From Paracoccus sp. M683 (GTDB lineage: Bacteria > Pseudomonadota > Alphaproteobacteria > Rhodobacterales > Rhodobacteraceae): a stretch of 64,000 bases of DNA. The DNA lies in NCBI RefSeq assembly GCF_007096355.1, contig NZ_VKDF01000012.1, forward strand, positions 23,602 through 87,601, written 5' to 3'. Below the pieces are notes generated by a model. The model saw only the letters and a program-made list of their open reading frames with translations, was not told the origin of the DNA and made no database searches. The position numbers and the translations under genes are program-made. Below are positions 35,346-43,001 of the stretch, one piece after another; the first letter of the stretch is position 1; each line of letters begins with the position of its first letter.

Positions 35346-35633
35346 ATGCCTGAACCGAACCTGCATTCGATTGCGCGCGGTGATTTGCGGCCTCCGCCCG
35401 CAGGGCCACAATCTGCTGGCCACCTGAATCCCTTTGCCGAGCGGCGCAAATCGCCATCCTTGCCAATGGCGGCGAAGCCCGTCCATCCGGCCGCAAATGC
35501 GCCGCCCCCCGAGCCCTGGCGAATGAGTCAGTATTTCGAGGCCGATCCGCCTCTGGATCCGATGCATCGCGCCAAAGCCCCAGGGGGCGGGTCCGCGACA
35601 TCAGCGGTGGGACGGGGCTGGTGGTCATGCTGA
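35346..35633 (+). CDS. Small proline-rich hypothetical protein
   Basis: The 95-residue ORF has a plausible ribosome site (GGGAG, 35337-35341) before its ATG and a composition rich in Pro, Ala and Arg (LRPPPAGPQSAGHLNPFAERR; AANAPPPEPW). It has no membrane segment or recognisable domain and looks disordered. It ends with a lone Cys. I do not recognise it. The AT-rich upstream DNA supports expression, but a chance ORF cannot be excluded. No other coding signal is seen between 35634 and 35755. Confidence 0.4.
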   Translation: MPEPNLHSIARGDLRPPPAGPQSAGHLNPFAERRKSPSLPMAAKPVHPAANAPPPEPWRMSQYFEADPPLDPMHRAKAPGGGSATSAVGRGWWSC

Positions 35634-35755
35634 TGCGAGTTTTCGGCTTTATCCGCGAGGCTTGGCCTGGGGCGCAGAAATTCTGTTCCGGCAAGGGTTG
35701 CGCCCGTGCCGGCCATGGCTAGGTTTGCCCGGCATCAACAGGAAACCGGACAGGG

Positions 35756-36823
35756 ATGACAGCCATGCAGCGGGTGAAACTCGGCGCCAGCGAAATCGAG
35801 GTCAGCGAGATCTGCCTTGGCACGATGACCTTTGGCCGGCAGACGGACGAGGCCGAGGCGCATGCCCAGATGGATATGGCCCTGCAAGCCGGGATCACCT
35901 TCCTGGATTGCGCGGAAATGTATCCGGTCAACCCGATCCGGCGTGACAGCATTGGCGATTCCGAACGCATCATCGGCAGTTGGCTGGCGCGAACCGGCCA
36001 TCGCGACCGCGTCCAGATCGCGACCAAGATCACTGGCCCCAGCCAAATCGTGAATGACAGCCAGCCCTTTGACGGCGCCGCAGTGACGCGGGCCATCGAC
36101 GCCTCGCTGGTTCGCCTGGGGACGGATCGCATCGACCTTTATCAGCTACACTGGCCGGTGCGCGGCTCTTATGCCTTCCGCCAAAGCTGGAACTATGATC
36201 CCTCGGGGCAGAACCGTGAACGCACGCTGGATCACATGCGCGACGTGCTGGCGGCGCTGGCTGCTGGCGTCAAGGCCGGCAAGATCCGTGCAGCGGGCCT
36301 GTCGAATGAAAGCGCCTGGGGTCTGACCCGCTGGATCGACATGGCCGAGGCGGGCGGCGGGCCGCGCATGGCCGCGATCCAGAACGAATATTCCCTGCTT
36401 TGCCGTCCCTACGATACCGATCTGGCCGAGGTCGCCGTGAACGAGGACGTCACGCTGCTGGCCTATTCGCCGCTGGCCGCCGGGCTGCTGACCGGAAAAT
36501 ATCAGCAGGGCGCCGTGCCGTCCGACAGTCGTGCCGCGGTGGACCGGGCGTCCGGCGGGCTGGGCAATCTGGGCGGGCGCAAGACCGAGCGCGCCTTGCA
36601 GGCCGTCGCGGCCTATCTGGAGCTGGCGGCTGGTGCGGGCTGGGATCCGGTGCATATGGCGATTTCCTGGCAGCTGACGCGGCCGTTCAAGCTGGTCCCG
36701 ATCATCGGCGCGACCTCGGTGGTGCAGCTGGATCACCTGATCGCGGGATTGGGCCGCCGCATGGATCGCGATCTTGCGAAAACCATCGACCGGCTGAACA
36801 AGGCCCATCCCCTGCCATTCTGA
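35756..36823 (+). CDS. Aldo/keto reductase, Tas-like
   Basis: The 355-residue protein has the AKR catalytic tetrad in TFLDCAEMYPV (Asp, Tyr), IATKITG (Lys) and LYQLHWP (His), in an (alpha/beta)8 barrel with a C-terminal NADPH site (PIIGATSVVQLDHLI). The AEMYPV motif and long loop after it resemble E. coli Tas and potassium-channel beta-subunit-like AKRs. The natural carbonyl substrate is not known. An in-frame ATG at 35765 is an alternative start. It stands alone, followed by the chaperone pair. Confidence 0.91.
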   Translation: MTAMQRVKLGASEIEVSEICLGTMTFGRQTDEAEAHAQMDMALQAGITFLDCAEMYPVNPIRRDSIGDSERIIGSWLARTGHRDRVQIATKITGPSQIVNDSQPFDGAAVTRAIDASLVRLGTDRIDLYQLHWPVRGSYAFRQSWNYDPSGQNRERTLDHMRDVLAALAAGVKAGKIRAAGLSNESAWGLTRWIDMAEAGGGPRMAAIQNEYSLLCRPYDTDLAEVAVNEDVTLLAYSPLAAGLLTGKYQQGAVPSDSRAAVDRASGGLGNLGGRKTERALQAVAAYLELAAGAGWDPVHMAISWQLTRPFKLVPIIGATSVVQLDHLIAGLGRRMDRDLAKTIDRLNKAHPLPF

Positions 36824-36928
36824 AGGCCCGGCCGATTGGGGTCGGGGACGGACCCTTAAAAGCCTTGATGAAACCGTTCCGCCGCTTATCTTGTTGATCC
36901 AAAGGCAAGGATGCGAAGGGGCACAGAC

Positions 36929-37882
36929 ATGGCGGGCGATCCATACGCGGCATTGGGCGTGTCAAAAACCGCAAGCGATGCCGAGATCAAGAAGGCCTAT
37001 CGCAAGATCGCCAAGTCCGATCACCCCGACCTGAACCCCGATCCCGCCGCGGCCGAACGGTTCAAGGCCGCCTCTGCCGCCTATGACCTGCTGAAGGATC
37101 CAGAACAGCGGCGCCGCTTTGACGCGGGCGAGATCGACGATCAGGGTCAGGAACGGCCTCAGCACCGCTATTACCGGCAGCATGCCGAAGCGGCGGGCAA
37201 CCCTTATGCGCAGGAATACGGCTTTCAGGGCGACCCCGACCTGTCGGATGTGTTCGAGGATCTGTTCGGACGGCGCGGGCAGGGGGCGGGGCAGGGCGCT
37301 TTTCGCGGGTATCGGGCTGGCTCGGGCGGCGGCCCGCGCGAGGCCGATTTCAGCATGCGCGGCCAGGATCACCGTTTCCAGCTGGAGGTCGATTTCCTGA
37401 CCGCCGCCAAAGGGGGCAAGACCCGCATTTCCCTGCCTGATGGCGGCGATCTGGAGGTGTCGATCCCGAAAGGCGCGCATGAGGGCCAGACCATCCGGCT
37501 GAAGGGCAAGGGCGGGCCGGGTTTCGGCAAGGGCGCGCCGGGTGACGCCTATCTGACGCTGTCGGTGGGGCAGCACCCCGATTTTCAGCGCGAAGGCGAC
37601 GATATTTTCGTCACCCTGCCGATTTCGATCGACGAGGCCATTCTGGGCGGCAAGGTCGCCGTGCCCACCATTGACGGCCCGGTGAACCTGACCATTCCCA
37701 AGGGCGCGACCAGCGGGCAAAAGCTGCGCCTGCGCGGCCGTGGCGTCAATGGTGGCGATCAGCAGGTCGAGTTGAAGGTGGTGATGCCGGCCCGGCCCGA
37801 TGACGAGTTGACGGCATTCATGGAAAACTGGCGCAAGAGCCATGGCTATGATCCGCGCGCCAAGACCAGGACGGGGGGCTGA
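36929..37882 (+). CDS. DnaJ-class co-chaperone, CbpA-like
   Basis: The ATG at 36929 (MAGDPYAALGV) gives 317 residues. The J domain has the HPD motif (AKSDHPDLNP) that triggers DnaK ATPase. A Gly/Phe-rich linker follows (residues 90-145), then the two C-terminal peptide-binding domains (VSIPKGAHEGQTIRLKGKG; LTIPKGATSGQKLRLRGRG). There is no Cys-rich zinc domain, so this is the CbpA (type II) class rather than DnaJ itself. The CbpM-like gene 4 bp downstream supports this. Confidence 0.93.
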   Translation: MAGDPYAALGVSKTASDAEIKKAYRKIAKSDHPDLNPDPAAAERFKAASAAYDLLKDPEQRRRFDAGEIDDQGQERPQHRYYRQHAEAAGNPYAQEYGFQGDPDLSDVFEDLFGRRGQGAGQGAFRGYRAGSGGGPREADFSMRGQDHRFQLEVDFLTAAKGGKTRISLPDGGDLEVSIPKGAHEGQTIRLKGKGGPGFGKGAPGDAYLTLSVGQHPDFQREGDDIFVTLPISIDEAILGGKVAVPTIDGPVNLTIPKGATSGQKLRLRGRGVNGGDQQVELKVVMPARPDDELTAFMENWRKSHGYDPRAKTRTGG

Positions 37883-37886
37883 TCCG

Positions 37887-38219
37887 ATGACCCGCATATA
37901 TACCGAGGCTGAAACCATCGCCGCCATCGACGATCTGACCGGCGAGCGGCTTGTCACCTTCATCCGTGCCCGGATCGTTCAGCCCGTGCAGGGCGAGGCC
38001 GGCCAGATGTTCCGCGAGACCGACGTGGCACGCCTGCAATTGCTGTGCGACCTCAGCGATGCCTATGACCTGCCCGAGGATTCGCTGACGATGGTCATGT
38101 CGCTGATCGACCAGCTGAACACCATGCGCGGCGATATGCGTGCGCTGATGCAGGCGGTCGCGGCTGAAAACGACGAGGTTCGGCTGCGGATTCACACCCT
38201 TATTCGCGACCTGCGCTGA
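37887..38219 (+). CDS. CbpM-like chaperone modulator
   Basis: The 110-residue product starts 4 bp after the CbpA-like gene. It has the MerR-like helical character of CbpM: an N-terminal YTEAETIAAIDDLTGERLVTFI, then FRETDVARLQLLCDLSDAYDLPEDSLTMVMSLIDQL, and a C-terminal coiled helix. In E. coli CbpM binds the J domain of CbpA and blocks its interaction with DnaK. The pairing here is the conserved arrangement, so this assignment leans on both sequence and context. Confidence 0.84.
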   Translation: MTRIYTEAETIAAIDDLTGERLVTFIRARIVQPVQGEAGQMFRETDVARLQLLCDLSDAYDLPEDSLTMVMSLIDQLNTMRGDMRALMQAVAAENDEVRLRIHTLIRDLR

Positions 38220-38242
38220 GGCCGGGGCGCCCCGGCATCGTC

Positions 38243-38479
38243 TCAGTCGTCGCGCCTGCCGCCCCGGCCGCCGCGGCGCTTTTTCAGCCGAGGCTTGCGG
38301 GCGGGCAATTCGTCCAGAACGGCCTGCCGGGCCTCGATGCTCATGCCGGCCCAGCCTGCGATCTCGGCCAGGCTGCGATAGCAACCGACGCAGATCCCCT
38401 CTTGCGGGTGGATGACGCAGATATTCACGCAGGGGCTTTGGGGTTCCATGCGGGTCCAGACAGGGGTGGTCTTGTTCAT
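38243..38479 (-). CDS. DUF1289 family Cys-rich small protein
   Basis: From the ATG at 38479 the product has 78 residues with the family pattern SPCVNICVIHPQEGICVGCYRSLAEIAGW: four Cys (C-x3-C-x8-C-x2-C) likely to bind zinc or an Fe-S cluster, followed by EIxxW. The C terminus is very basic (KPRLKKRRGGRGGRRDD), so nucleic-acid binding is possible. Function is not established. It is convergent with the cbpM-like gene. Confidence 0.85.
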   Translation of the reverse strand: MNKTTPVWTRMEPQSPCVNICVIHPQEGICVGCYRSLAEIAGWAGMSIEARQAVLDELPARKPRLKKRRGGRGGRRDD

Positions 38480-38631
38480 GGCCGGCACTCTATGCGGCGG
38501 GATGGCGGATGCAAGATGCAAGGGGGTTCCTGTCGCCCTGCGGATATGCTATGAGGCGTCAGCAACAGGAGTTTTAGTCATGGACCAGTCCCACATCTGA
38601 CCTTTTTCGTTCAGACCTGTGAGGATTCCCC

Positions 38632-39288
38632 ATGCTTGCCGACTTTCTTGATGCTTCTGCCCCCTATCCGATGCGTTTTGCCGATGGCCGGCTGAATCAT
38701 GGTCTGGTTCACCTGAACCGGGTCATTGATCATCCGAATATCGCGATCGGCGATTTCACCTATGCCAGCAGTTTCGATCCGCCCCAGGACTGGGCCGTGC
38801 GGCTGGCGCCTTATACCTATCCCGGCGCGCCCGAATCGCTGCGCATCGGGCGGTTCTGCCAGATCGCCGATCAGGTGAGGATCATCACCGCTTCGGCCAA
38901 TCATCCGATGGCGGGGATCTCGACCTATCCCTTCGGGATTTTCGATCACCAGCGATTGCCCGACTATATGGACCAGATCACTGGCCTGCCCGATACGGTG
39001 ATCGGGCATGACGTGTGGCTGGGCGACGGGGTAAGGGTGCTGCCGGGGGTGCGGATCGGGTCGGGCGTGATCGCCGGGGCAGGGGCGGTGATCAGCAAGG
39101 ATGTGCCCGACTATGCCATCGTCGCAGGCAATCCCGCACGGATCATCCGCTTTCGTTTCGCGCCCGAGCAGATCGCCGCGCTGCTGGCCCTGGGCTGGTG
39201 GAACTGGCCGGTCGAGGTCATCAGCCGTGCCACTGCCGCCTTGGCGCGCGCTGATATCGGGGCGCTGTCGGCATTGGCGCAGCGATAA
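38632..39288 (+). CDS. Hexapeptide-repeat O-acetyltransferase, CatB/Vat-like
   Basis: The 218-residue protein has a left-handed beta-helix acetyltransferase core: LRIGRFCQIADQVRIITASANHPMAGISTYPF with the catalytic His, then TVIGHDVWLGDGVRVLPGVRIGSGVIAGAGAVISKDVPDYAIVAGNPARIIRFRF. This matches the xenobiotic acetyltransferase (CatB/Vat) and NodL-like group. It may acetylate a sugar, an antibiotic or a surface glycan; the chromosomal housekeeping context makes resistance less likely. Start ATG 38632. Confidence 0.88.
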   Translation: MLADFLDASAPYPMRFADGRLNHGLVHLNRVIDHPNIAIGDFTYASSFDPPQDWAVRLAPYTYPGAPESLRIGRFCQIADQVRIITASANHPMAGISTYPFGIFDHQRLPDYMDQITGLPDTVIGHDVWLGDGVRVLPGVRIGSGVIAGAGAVISKDVPDYAIVAGNPARIIRFRFAPEQIAALLALGWWNWPVEVISRATAALARADIGALSALAQR

Positions 39289-39401
39289 CGGCCCGGTTGC
39301 CGTCTTTACTTGCCACGGACTTGACCCAAGGCGGGTGAATCCTCAAATTGTCACGCTCTTGTCTCGTCCGGATGACAGAGCTTTGTTCGAAAGGTGATCC
39401 G

Positions 39402-41267
39402 ATGTTTCGCTGGTTTGAAAGCCGGCTTGATCCCTATCCGCTGGATCGGCCGCAGATGCCGCCCCGCAATTTCTGGGGCTTCCTGCTGCATTATTCGCGT
39501 GGTGCGGTGCCCTGGCTGGTGCTGCTGGCGATCGGCTCTGGCCTGATCGCGCTGATCGAGGTGATGCTGTTCGGCTATCTGGGCGATCTGGTGAACCGCC
39601 TGGCCGAAACGCCGCGCGATCAGTTCTGGCAGGTCGAAGGCAGCCGGCTTGCGGTGATGGGCGGGCTGCTGCTGATCGCGCTGCCGGTGCTGAATGCGTT
39701 GTCCAGCATGGTGATGCATCAGACCTTGTTGGGCAATTTTCCGCAGCGCATTCGCTGGCAGGCGCATCGCTATCTGCTGCGCCAGTCGGTCGGCTATTTT
39801 CAGGATGAATTTGCCGGGCGCATCGCGCAGCGGCTGATGCAGACTGCGCTGGCCGTGCGCGAAGTCGCGATGAAGATGATGGATGTGGCATCCTATGTGA
39901 TCATCTATTTCATCGGCGCGCTGGTGCTGGCGGCCAGTCAGGACTGGCGCCTCGCCTTGCCCTTTGTGGCCTGGGGCGCGGCTTATGGGGTGATGCTGTG
40001 GCAGATCATTCCCCGCCTGGGGCGCGTGGCCGAGGCGCAGGCCGATGCGCGCTCGGCGATGACCGGGCAGGTTGTCGACAGCTACACCAATATCGCGACG
40101 GTCAAGCTGTTTTCCCATTCCGACCGCGAAGAGGCCTGGATGCGGCGCGGCATGGACCGCTTCTTGCAGACGGTCTATCGCCAGATGCGCCTGTCGGCGC
40201 TTCAGGACATGCTGCTGACGGCGATCAACGTATCGCTGGTGGCGGCGGTGACGGCGGTGGGCCTGATGCTGTGGACCAGCGGGCAGATCTCGGTCGGGGC
40301 GGTGGCGGTGGCGGTGCCGCTGGCGCTGCGGCTGAACAACATGGCGCATTGGATCATGTGGGAATTTGCCGCCCTGTTCGAGAATGTCGGCACGGTGCGT
40401 GATGGCATCGCCTCGCTGGCCTTGCCGCGCGCGGTTCAGGATGCCCCCGATGCGCGGCCATTGCTGCCAGGTCCGGGTGCGGTGCGGTTCGATCATGTAA
40501 CCTTCCGATATGGCGCCGACGAGGCCGATCGGCCGCTGGCCGTTCTGGACGACCTGACGCTGCATATCGCGCCGGGCGAGCGGGTCGGGCTGATCGGGCG
40601 TTCGGGCGCGGGCAAGTCGACGCTGGTGAATCTGCTGCTGCGCTTTCACGACCTTGAAAGCGGGGCGATCACCATTGACGGGCAGGATGTGTCTCGGGTC
40701 ACGCAGGACAGTCTGCGCGCGGCAATCGGGGTGGTAACGCAGGACAGTTCGCTGCTGCATCGGTCCGTGCGCGAGAACATCGCTTATGGCCGGCCCGATT
40801 CCGCCGAGGACGAGATCTGGGAGGCCGCCGCCATGGCAGAGGCGCAGGGTTTCATTCCCGATCTGTCGGACAGCCATGGCCGTTCCGGTCTGGATGCGCA
40901 TGTGGGTGAGCGTGGCGTGAAACTGTCTGGCGGCCAACGCCAGCGCATCGCCATTGCCCGCGTGGCGCTGAAAGACGCGCCGGTCCTGGTTCTGGACGAG
41001 GCGACAAGTGCCCTGGACAGCGAGGCCGAGGCAGCCATTCAGTCGCGGCTGGATGTGCTGATGGCAGGCAAGACGGTGATCGCCATCGCCCACCGCCTGT
41101 CCACCATCGCGGCCATGGACCGGCTGGTCGTGATGGAGGGCGGGCGCATTGTCGAGATGGGCCGCCATGCCGAACTTCTGGCCCAGAATGGGCTGTATGC
41201 GCGGCTGTGGTCACGCCAGTCGGGCGGCTTCCTTGCTGCTGATGCGGTCGAGGACGCGGCCGAGTAG
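39402..41267 (+). CDS. ABC exporter with fused membrane and ATPase domains
   Basis: I start at the ATG at 39402 (MFRWFESRLDPYP), giving 621 residues. Residues 25-330 form six helices of the type I exporter fold; residues 365-605 are the ATPase with Walker A (GRSGAGKSTLVN), signature (LSGGQRQRIAIARVAL), Walker B (VLVLDEATSALD) and switch His (IAHRLSTI). The architecture is that of MsbA/LmrA-type homodimers or heterodimers exporting lipids or drugs. No partner half-transporter is adjacent. The substrate is unknown. Confidence 0.92.
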   Translation: MFRWFESRLDPYPLDRPQMPPRNFWGFLLHYSRGAVPWLVLLAIGSGLIALIEVMLFGYLGDLVNRLAETPRDQFWQVEGSRLAVMGGLLLIALPVLNALSSMVMHQTLLGNFPQRIRWQAHRYLLRQSVGYFQDEFAGRIAQRLMQTALAVREVAMKMMDVASYVIIYFIGALVLAASQDWRLALPFVAWGAAYGVMLWQIIPRLGRVAEAQADARSAMTGQVVDSYTNIATVKLFSHSDREEAWMRRGMDRFLQTVYRQMRLSALQDMLLTAINVSLVAAVTAVGLMLWTSGQISVGAVAVAVPLALRLNNMAHWIMWEFAALFENVGTVRDGIASLALPRAVQDAPDARPLLPGPGAVRFDHVTFRYGADEADRPLAVLDDLTLHIAPGERVGLIGRSGAGKSTLVNLLLRFHDLESGAITIDGQDVSRVTQDSLRAAIGVVTQDSSLLHRSVRENIAYGRPDSAEDEIWEAAAMAEAQGFIPDLSDSHGRSGLDAHVGERGVKLSGGQRQRIAIARVALKDAPVLVLDEATSALDSEAEAAIQSRLDVLMAGKTVIAIAHRLSTIAAMDRLVVMEGGRIVEMGRHAELLAQNGLYARLWSRQSGGFLAADAVEDAAE

Positions 41268-41308
41268 CGCATCTGATCGGGCCGGTCGCGCGGGGCGCGC
41301 GGTCGGCT

Positions 41309-41342
41309 GCCTCCGGCGGGGATATTTGGATGAAGAAGAAAG
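41309..41342 (+). repeat. Interspersed GC-hairpin/GGATATTT repeat, copy D
   Basis: GCCTCCGGCGGGGATATTTG runs from 41309, followed by GATGAAGAAGAAAG. It is preceded by a GC-rich imperfect hairpin (41281-41307). It follows the ABC exporter gene and precedes the tRNA-Trp gene. A small hairpin AAGGGCG/CGCCCTT (41340-41359) comes directly after it. Confidence 0.7.
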
Positions 41343-41399
41343 GGCGCGTAAACGCCCTTGCGCCGCGCGCGGCTGTGGCGTAAACGGACCTCCGGCCTT

Positions 41400-41475
41400 A
41401 GGGGTATAGCTCAGTTGGTAGAGCATCGGTCTCCAAAACCGAGGGTCGTGGGTTCGAGTCCCCCTGCCCCTGCCA
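41400..41475 (+). tRNA. tRNA-Trp (anticodon CCA)
   Basis: The 76-base gene folds into a full cloverleaf: acceptor AGGGGTA pairs with TGCCCCT (one G-T pair), D-arm GCTC...GAGC, anticodon stem TCGGT/ACCGA with loop CTCCAAA (anticodon CCA), and T-arm GTGGG-TTCGAGT-CCCCC. The 3' CCA is encoded. In many bacteria tRNA-Trp directly precedes secE-nusG; here three protein genes lie between them. Confidence 0.97.
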
Positions 41476-41538
41476 GGCCTTTCCGAACAGTTGAAGTGCT
41501 GTCGTTGACCTGATCCGCCGTCGGGCGTATCGGGATTC

Positions 41539-41964
41539 ATGCTGTCCCAGAAAGCCCGCTATGCCTTTCATGCCATGACCTATCTTGCCCGCAAGGGCGA
41601 GCCGGCCTCGGTTGCCGAGATCGCGGCCGCAGAGGCGATGCCGGTCAAGTTTCTGGAACAGGTGATGGCGGCGCTGAAGGCCGACGGGCTGGTGATTTCG
41701 CGGCGCGGGGCAGGGGGTGGCTATCGCCTGGCGCGGCCTGCCGATCAGATCAGCTTTGCCGCCGTGTTGCGCTGCATCGACGGGCCGCTTGCCCTTGCGC
41801 CCTGTGTCAGCCAGCGGGCGTATGCGCCTTGTGCCGATTGCAAGACACCCGAGGAATGCGAGATCAGCCGGGTCCTGATGGCCGTGCGCGACACCACGGC
41901 GCTGCTGCTGGAGGGCACCTCGCTGGCCGAGATGATCGGCGGGCCCAGAATTTCGTTTCGTTAG
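41539..41964 (+). CDS. Rrf2 family transcriptional regulator
   Basis: The 141-residue protein has the Rrf2 winged helix (MLSQKARYAFHAMTYLARKGE, VAEIAAAEAMPVKFLEQVMAALKADGLVISRRGAGGGYRLAR). The C-terminal part has a dense Cys set (CVSQRAYAPCADCKTPEEC), more than the three of IscR, which could hold an Fe-S cluster or act as a thiol/sulfur sensor. A TSUP permease and a sulfotransferase-like protein follow, so a sulfur-related regulon is plausible (inference). A TTGACC-N17-TATCGG promoter-like pair lies at 41505-41533, directly before the ATG. Confidence 0.91.
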   Translation: MLSQKARYAFHAMTYLARKGEPASVAEIAAAEAMPVKFLEQVMAALKADGLVISRRGAGGGYRLARPADQISFAAVLRCIDGPLALAPCVSQRAYAPCADCKTPEECEISRVLMAVRDTTALLLEGTSLAEMIGGPRISFR

Positions 41965-42019
41965 TGGCGCCCGTGGGCCGAATCCGGGCGGATCGGCGGG
42001 GTGAAGCGTCACAGCCATT

Positions 42020-42043
42020 TATCCCAGTTTACAGATGGGAATT
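42020..42043. promoter_or_regulatory. Inverted repeat upstream of the TSUP gene, candidate Rrf2 site
   Basis: TCCCA (42022-42026) and TGGGA (42036-42040) form an inverted repeat with a 9-base spacer, within an AT-richer stretch 40-60 bases before the permease start. Position between the rrf2 and TSUP genes suggests an operator; not proven. Confidence 0.4.
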
Positions 42044-42079
42044 ATAGATTAATGATTCGCCCAGTTTCGGGAGAATCGG

Positions 42080-42853
42080 ATGGAAGATTCGTTCATGCTG
42101 TTCGCGCTGGTGGGCTTTCTGGCCCAGATCGTGGATGGCGCGTTGGGCATGGCCTATGGTGTGGTGTCGTCCTCGGTTCTGCTGAGCTTTGGGGTGACGC
42201 CGGCTGCCGCCTCGGCCGCGGTGCATGCCGCCGAGTGTTTTACCACCGGGGCCAGCGCCGCCAGTCATGTCTGGCATCGCAATGTGAACTGGCGCCTGTT
42301 CTGGGCGCTGATGCCAGCCGGCGTTCTGGGCGGCGTTCTGGGGGCCTATCTGCTGACCAGTTTCGATGCCGGGTTCATGCGCCCTGTCGTGGCCGCCTAT
42401 CTGGGACTGATGGGCATCTATATTCTGTGGCGTGCCTATAACTTTCCCGATCAATATCGCGAGCATACGCGTGGTTTTGCCGGCGGGCTTGGCGTGGTCG
42501 GCGGCTTCATGGATGCGGCGGGCGGCGGTGGCTGGGGTCCGGTTGTGTCGACCGGCCTGCTGGGCACCGGAGGGGCGCCGCGCCCGGTGATCGGCACCGT
42601 GAATACGGCCGAGTTCTTTCTGACGCTGGCGGTTTCGGTCGCCTTCCTTGGTGCGCTGCTGACCGGGTATTGGGAAAATGAGGCCGGATTGGCCGGCCAT
42701 GGCAGCGCCATTCTGGGCCTGATCGTGGGCGGCCTGGCGGCGGCGCCCTTGGCGGGCTATGTCGTGCGCGTTATTCCGCATCGGATGTTGCTGGTCATCG
42801 TGGGTGTGCTGATCTGCGCGTTGTCGATCTATCAGACCTCGCGGCTGCTTTGA
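42080..42853 (+). CDS. TSUP (TauE/SafE) family permease
   Basis: The 257-residue protein has about eight helices and the two TSUP half-repeats (FALVGFLAQIVDGALGMAYGVVSSSVLLSFG and GGLGVVGGFMDAAGGGGWGPVVSTGLLGTG), each with the conserved D-G/A-x-x-G-G-G type loop. TSUP proteins export sulfite or sulfoacetate or take up sulfur compounds. Its position after an Rrf2 regulator rich in Cys fits a sulfur role. The exact substrate is unknown. Confidence 0.9.
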   Translation: MEDSFMLFALVGFLAQIVDGALGMAYGVVSSSVLLSFGVTPAAASAAVHAAECFTTGASAASHVWHRNVNWRLFWALMPAGVLGGVLGAYLLTSFDAGFMRPVVAAYLGLMGIYILWRAYNFPDQYREHTRGFAGGLGVVGGFMDAAGGGGWGPVVSTGLLGTGGAPRPVIGTVNTAEFFLTLAVSVAFLGALLTGYWENEAGLAGHGSAILGLIVGGLAAAPLAGYVVRVIPHRMLLVIVGVLICALSIYQTSRLL

Positions 42854-43001
42854 TGGCCGTTGATTCCCTGCTGCCATCCTTGCGCGACCCGATCTGTCGC
42901 GCATAGGGTGGCGTCGCTGGCAAGGATCGGTGGCAACGGTGGGTGGCCGTTCCATGGGATGTTGCGCGGATGGCAGAGAAAGAAATGCAGGAAGGCCGGG
43001 T

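Noticed and set aside
35140..35694. 184-codon minus-strand frame across the AT-rich gap
   Set aside because: No ribosome site, crosses the end of the ABC ATPase gene and has no recognisable protein character; the plus-strand ORF is more plausible.
39351..41168. 605-codon antisense frame over the ABC exporter
   Set aside because: Shadow of a gene with full Walker and signature motifs.
12246..41342. GGATATTT repeats as a CRISPR array
   Set aside because: Copies are kilobases apart, differ in orientation and have no regular spacers.
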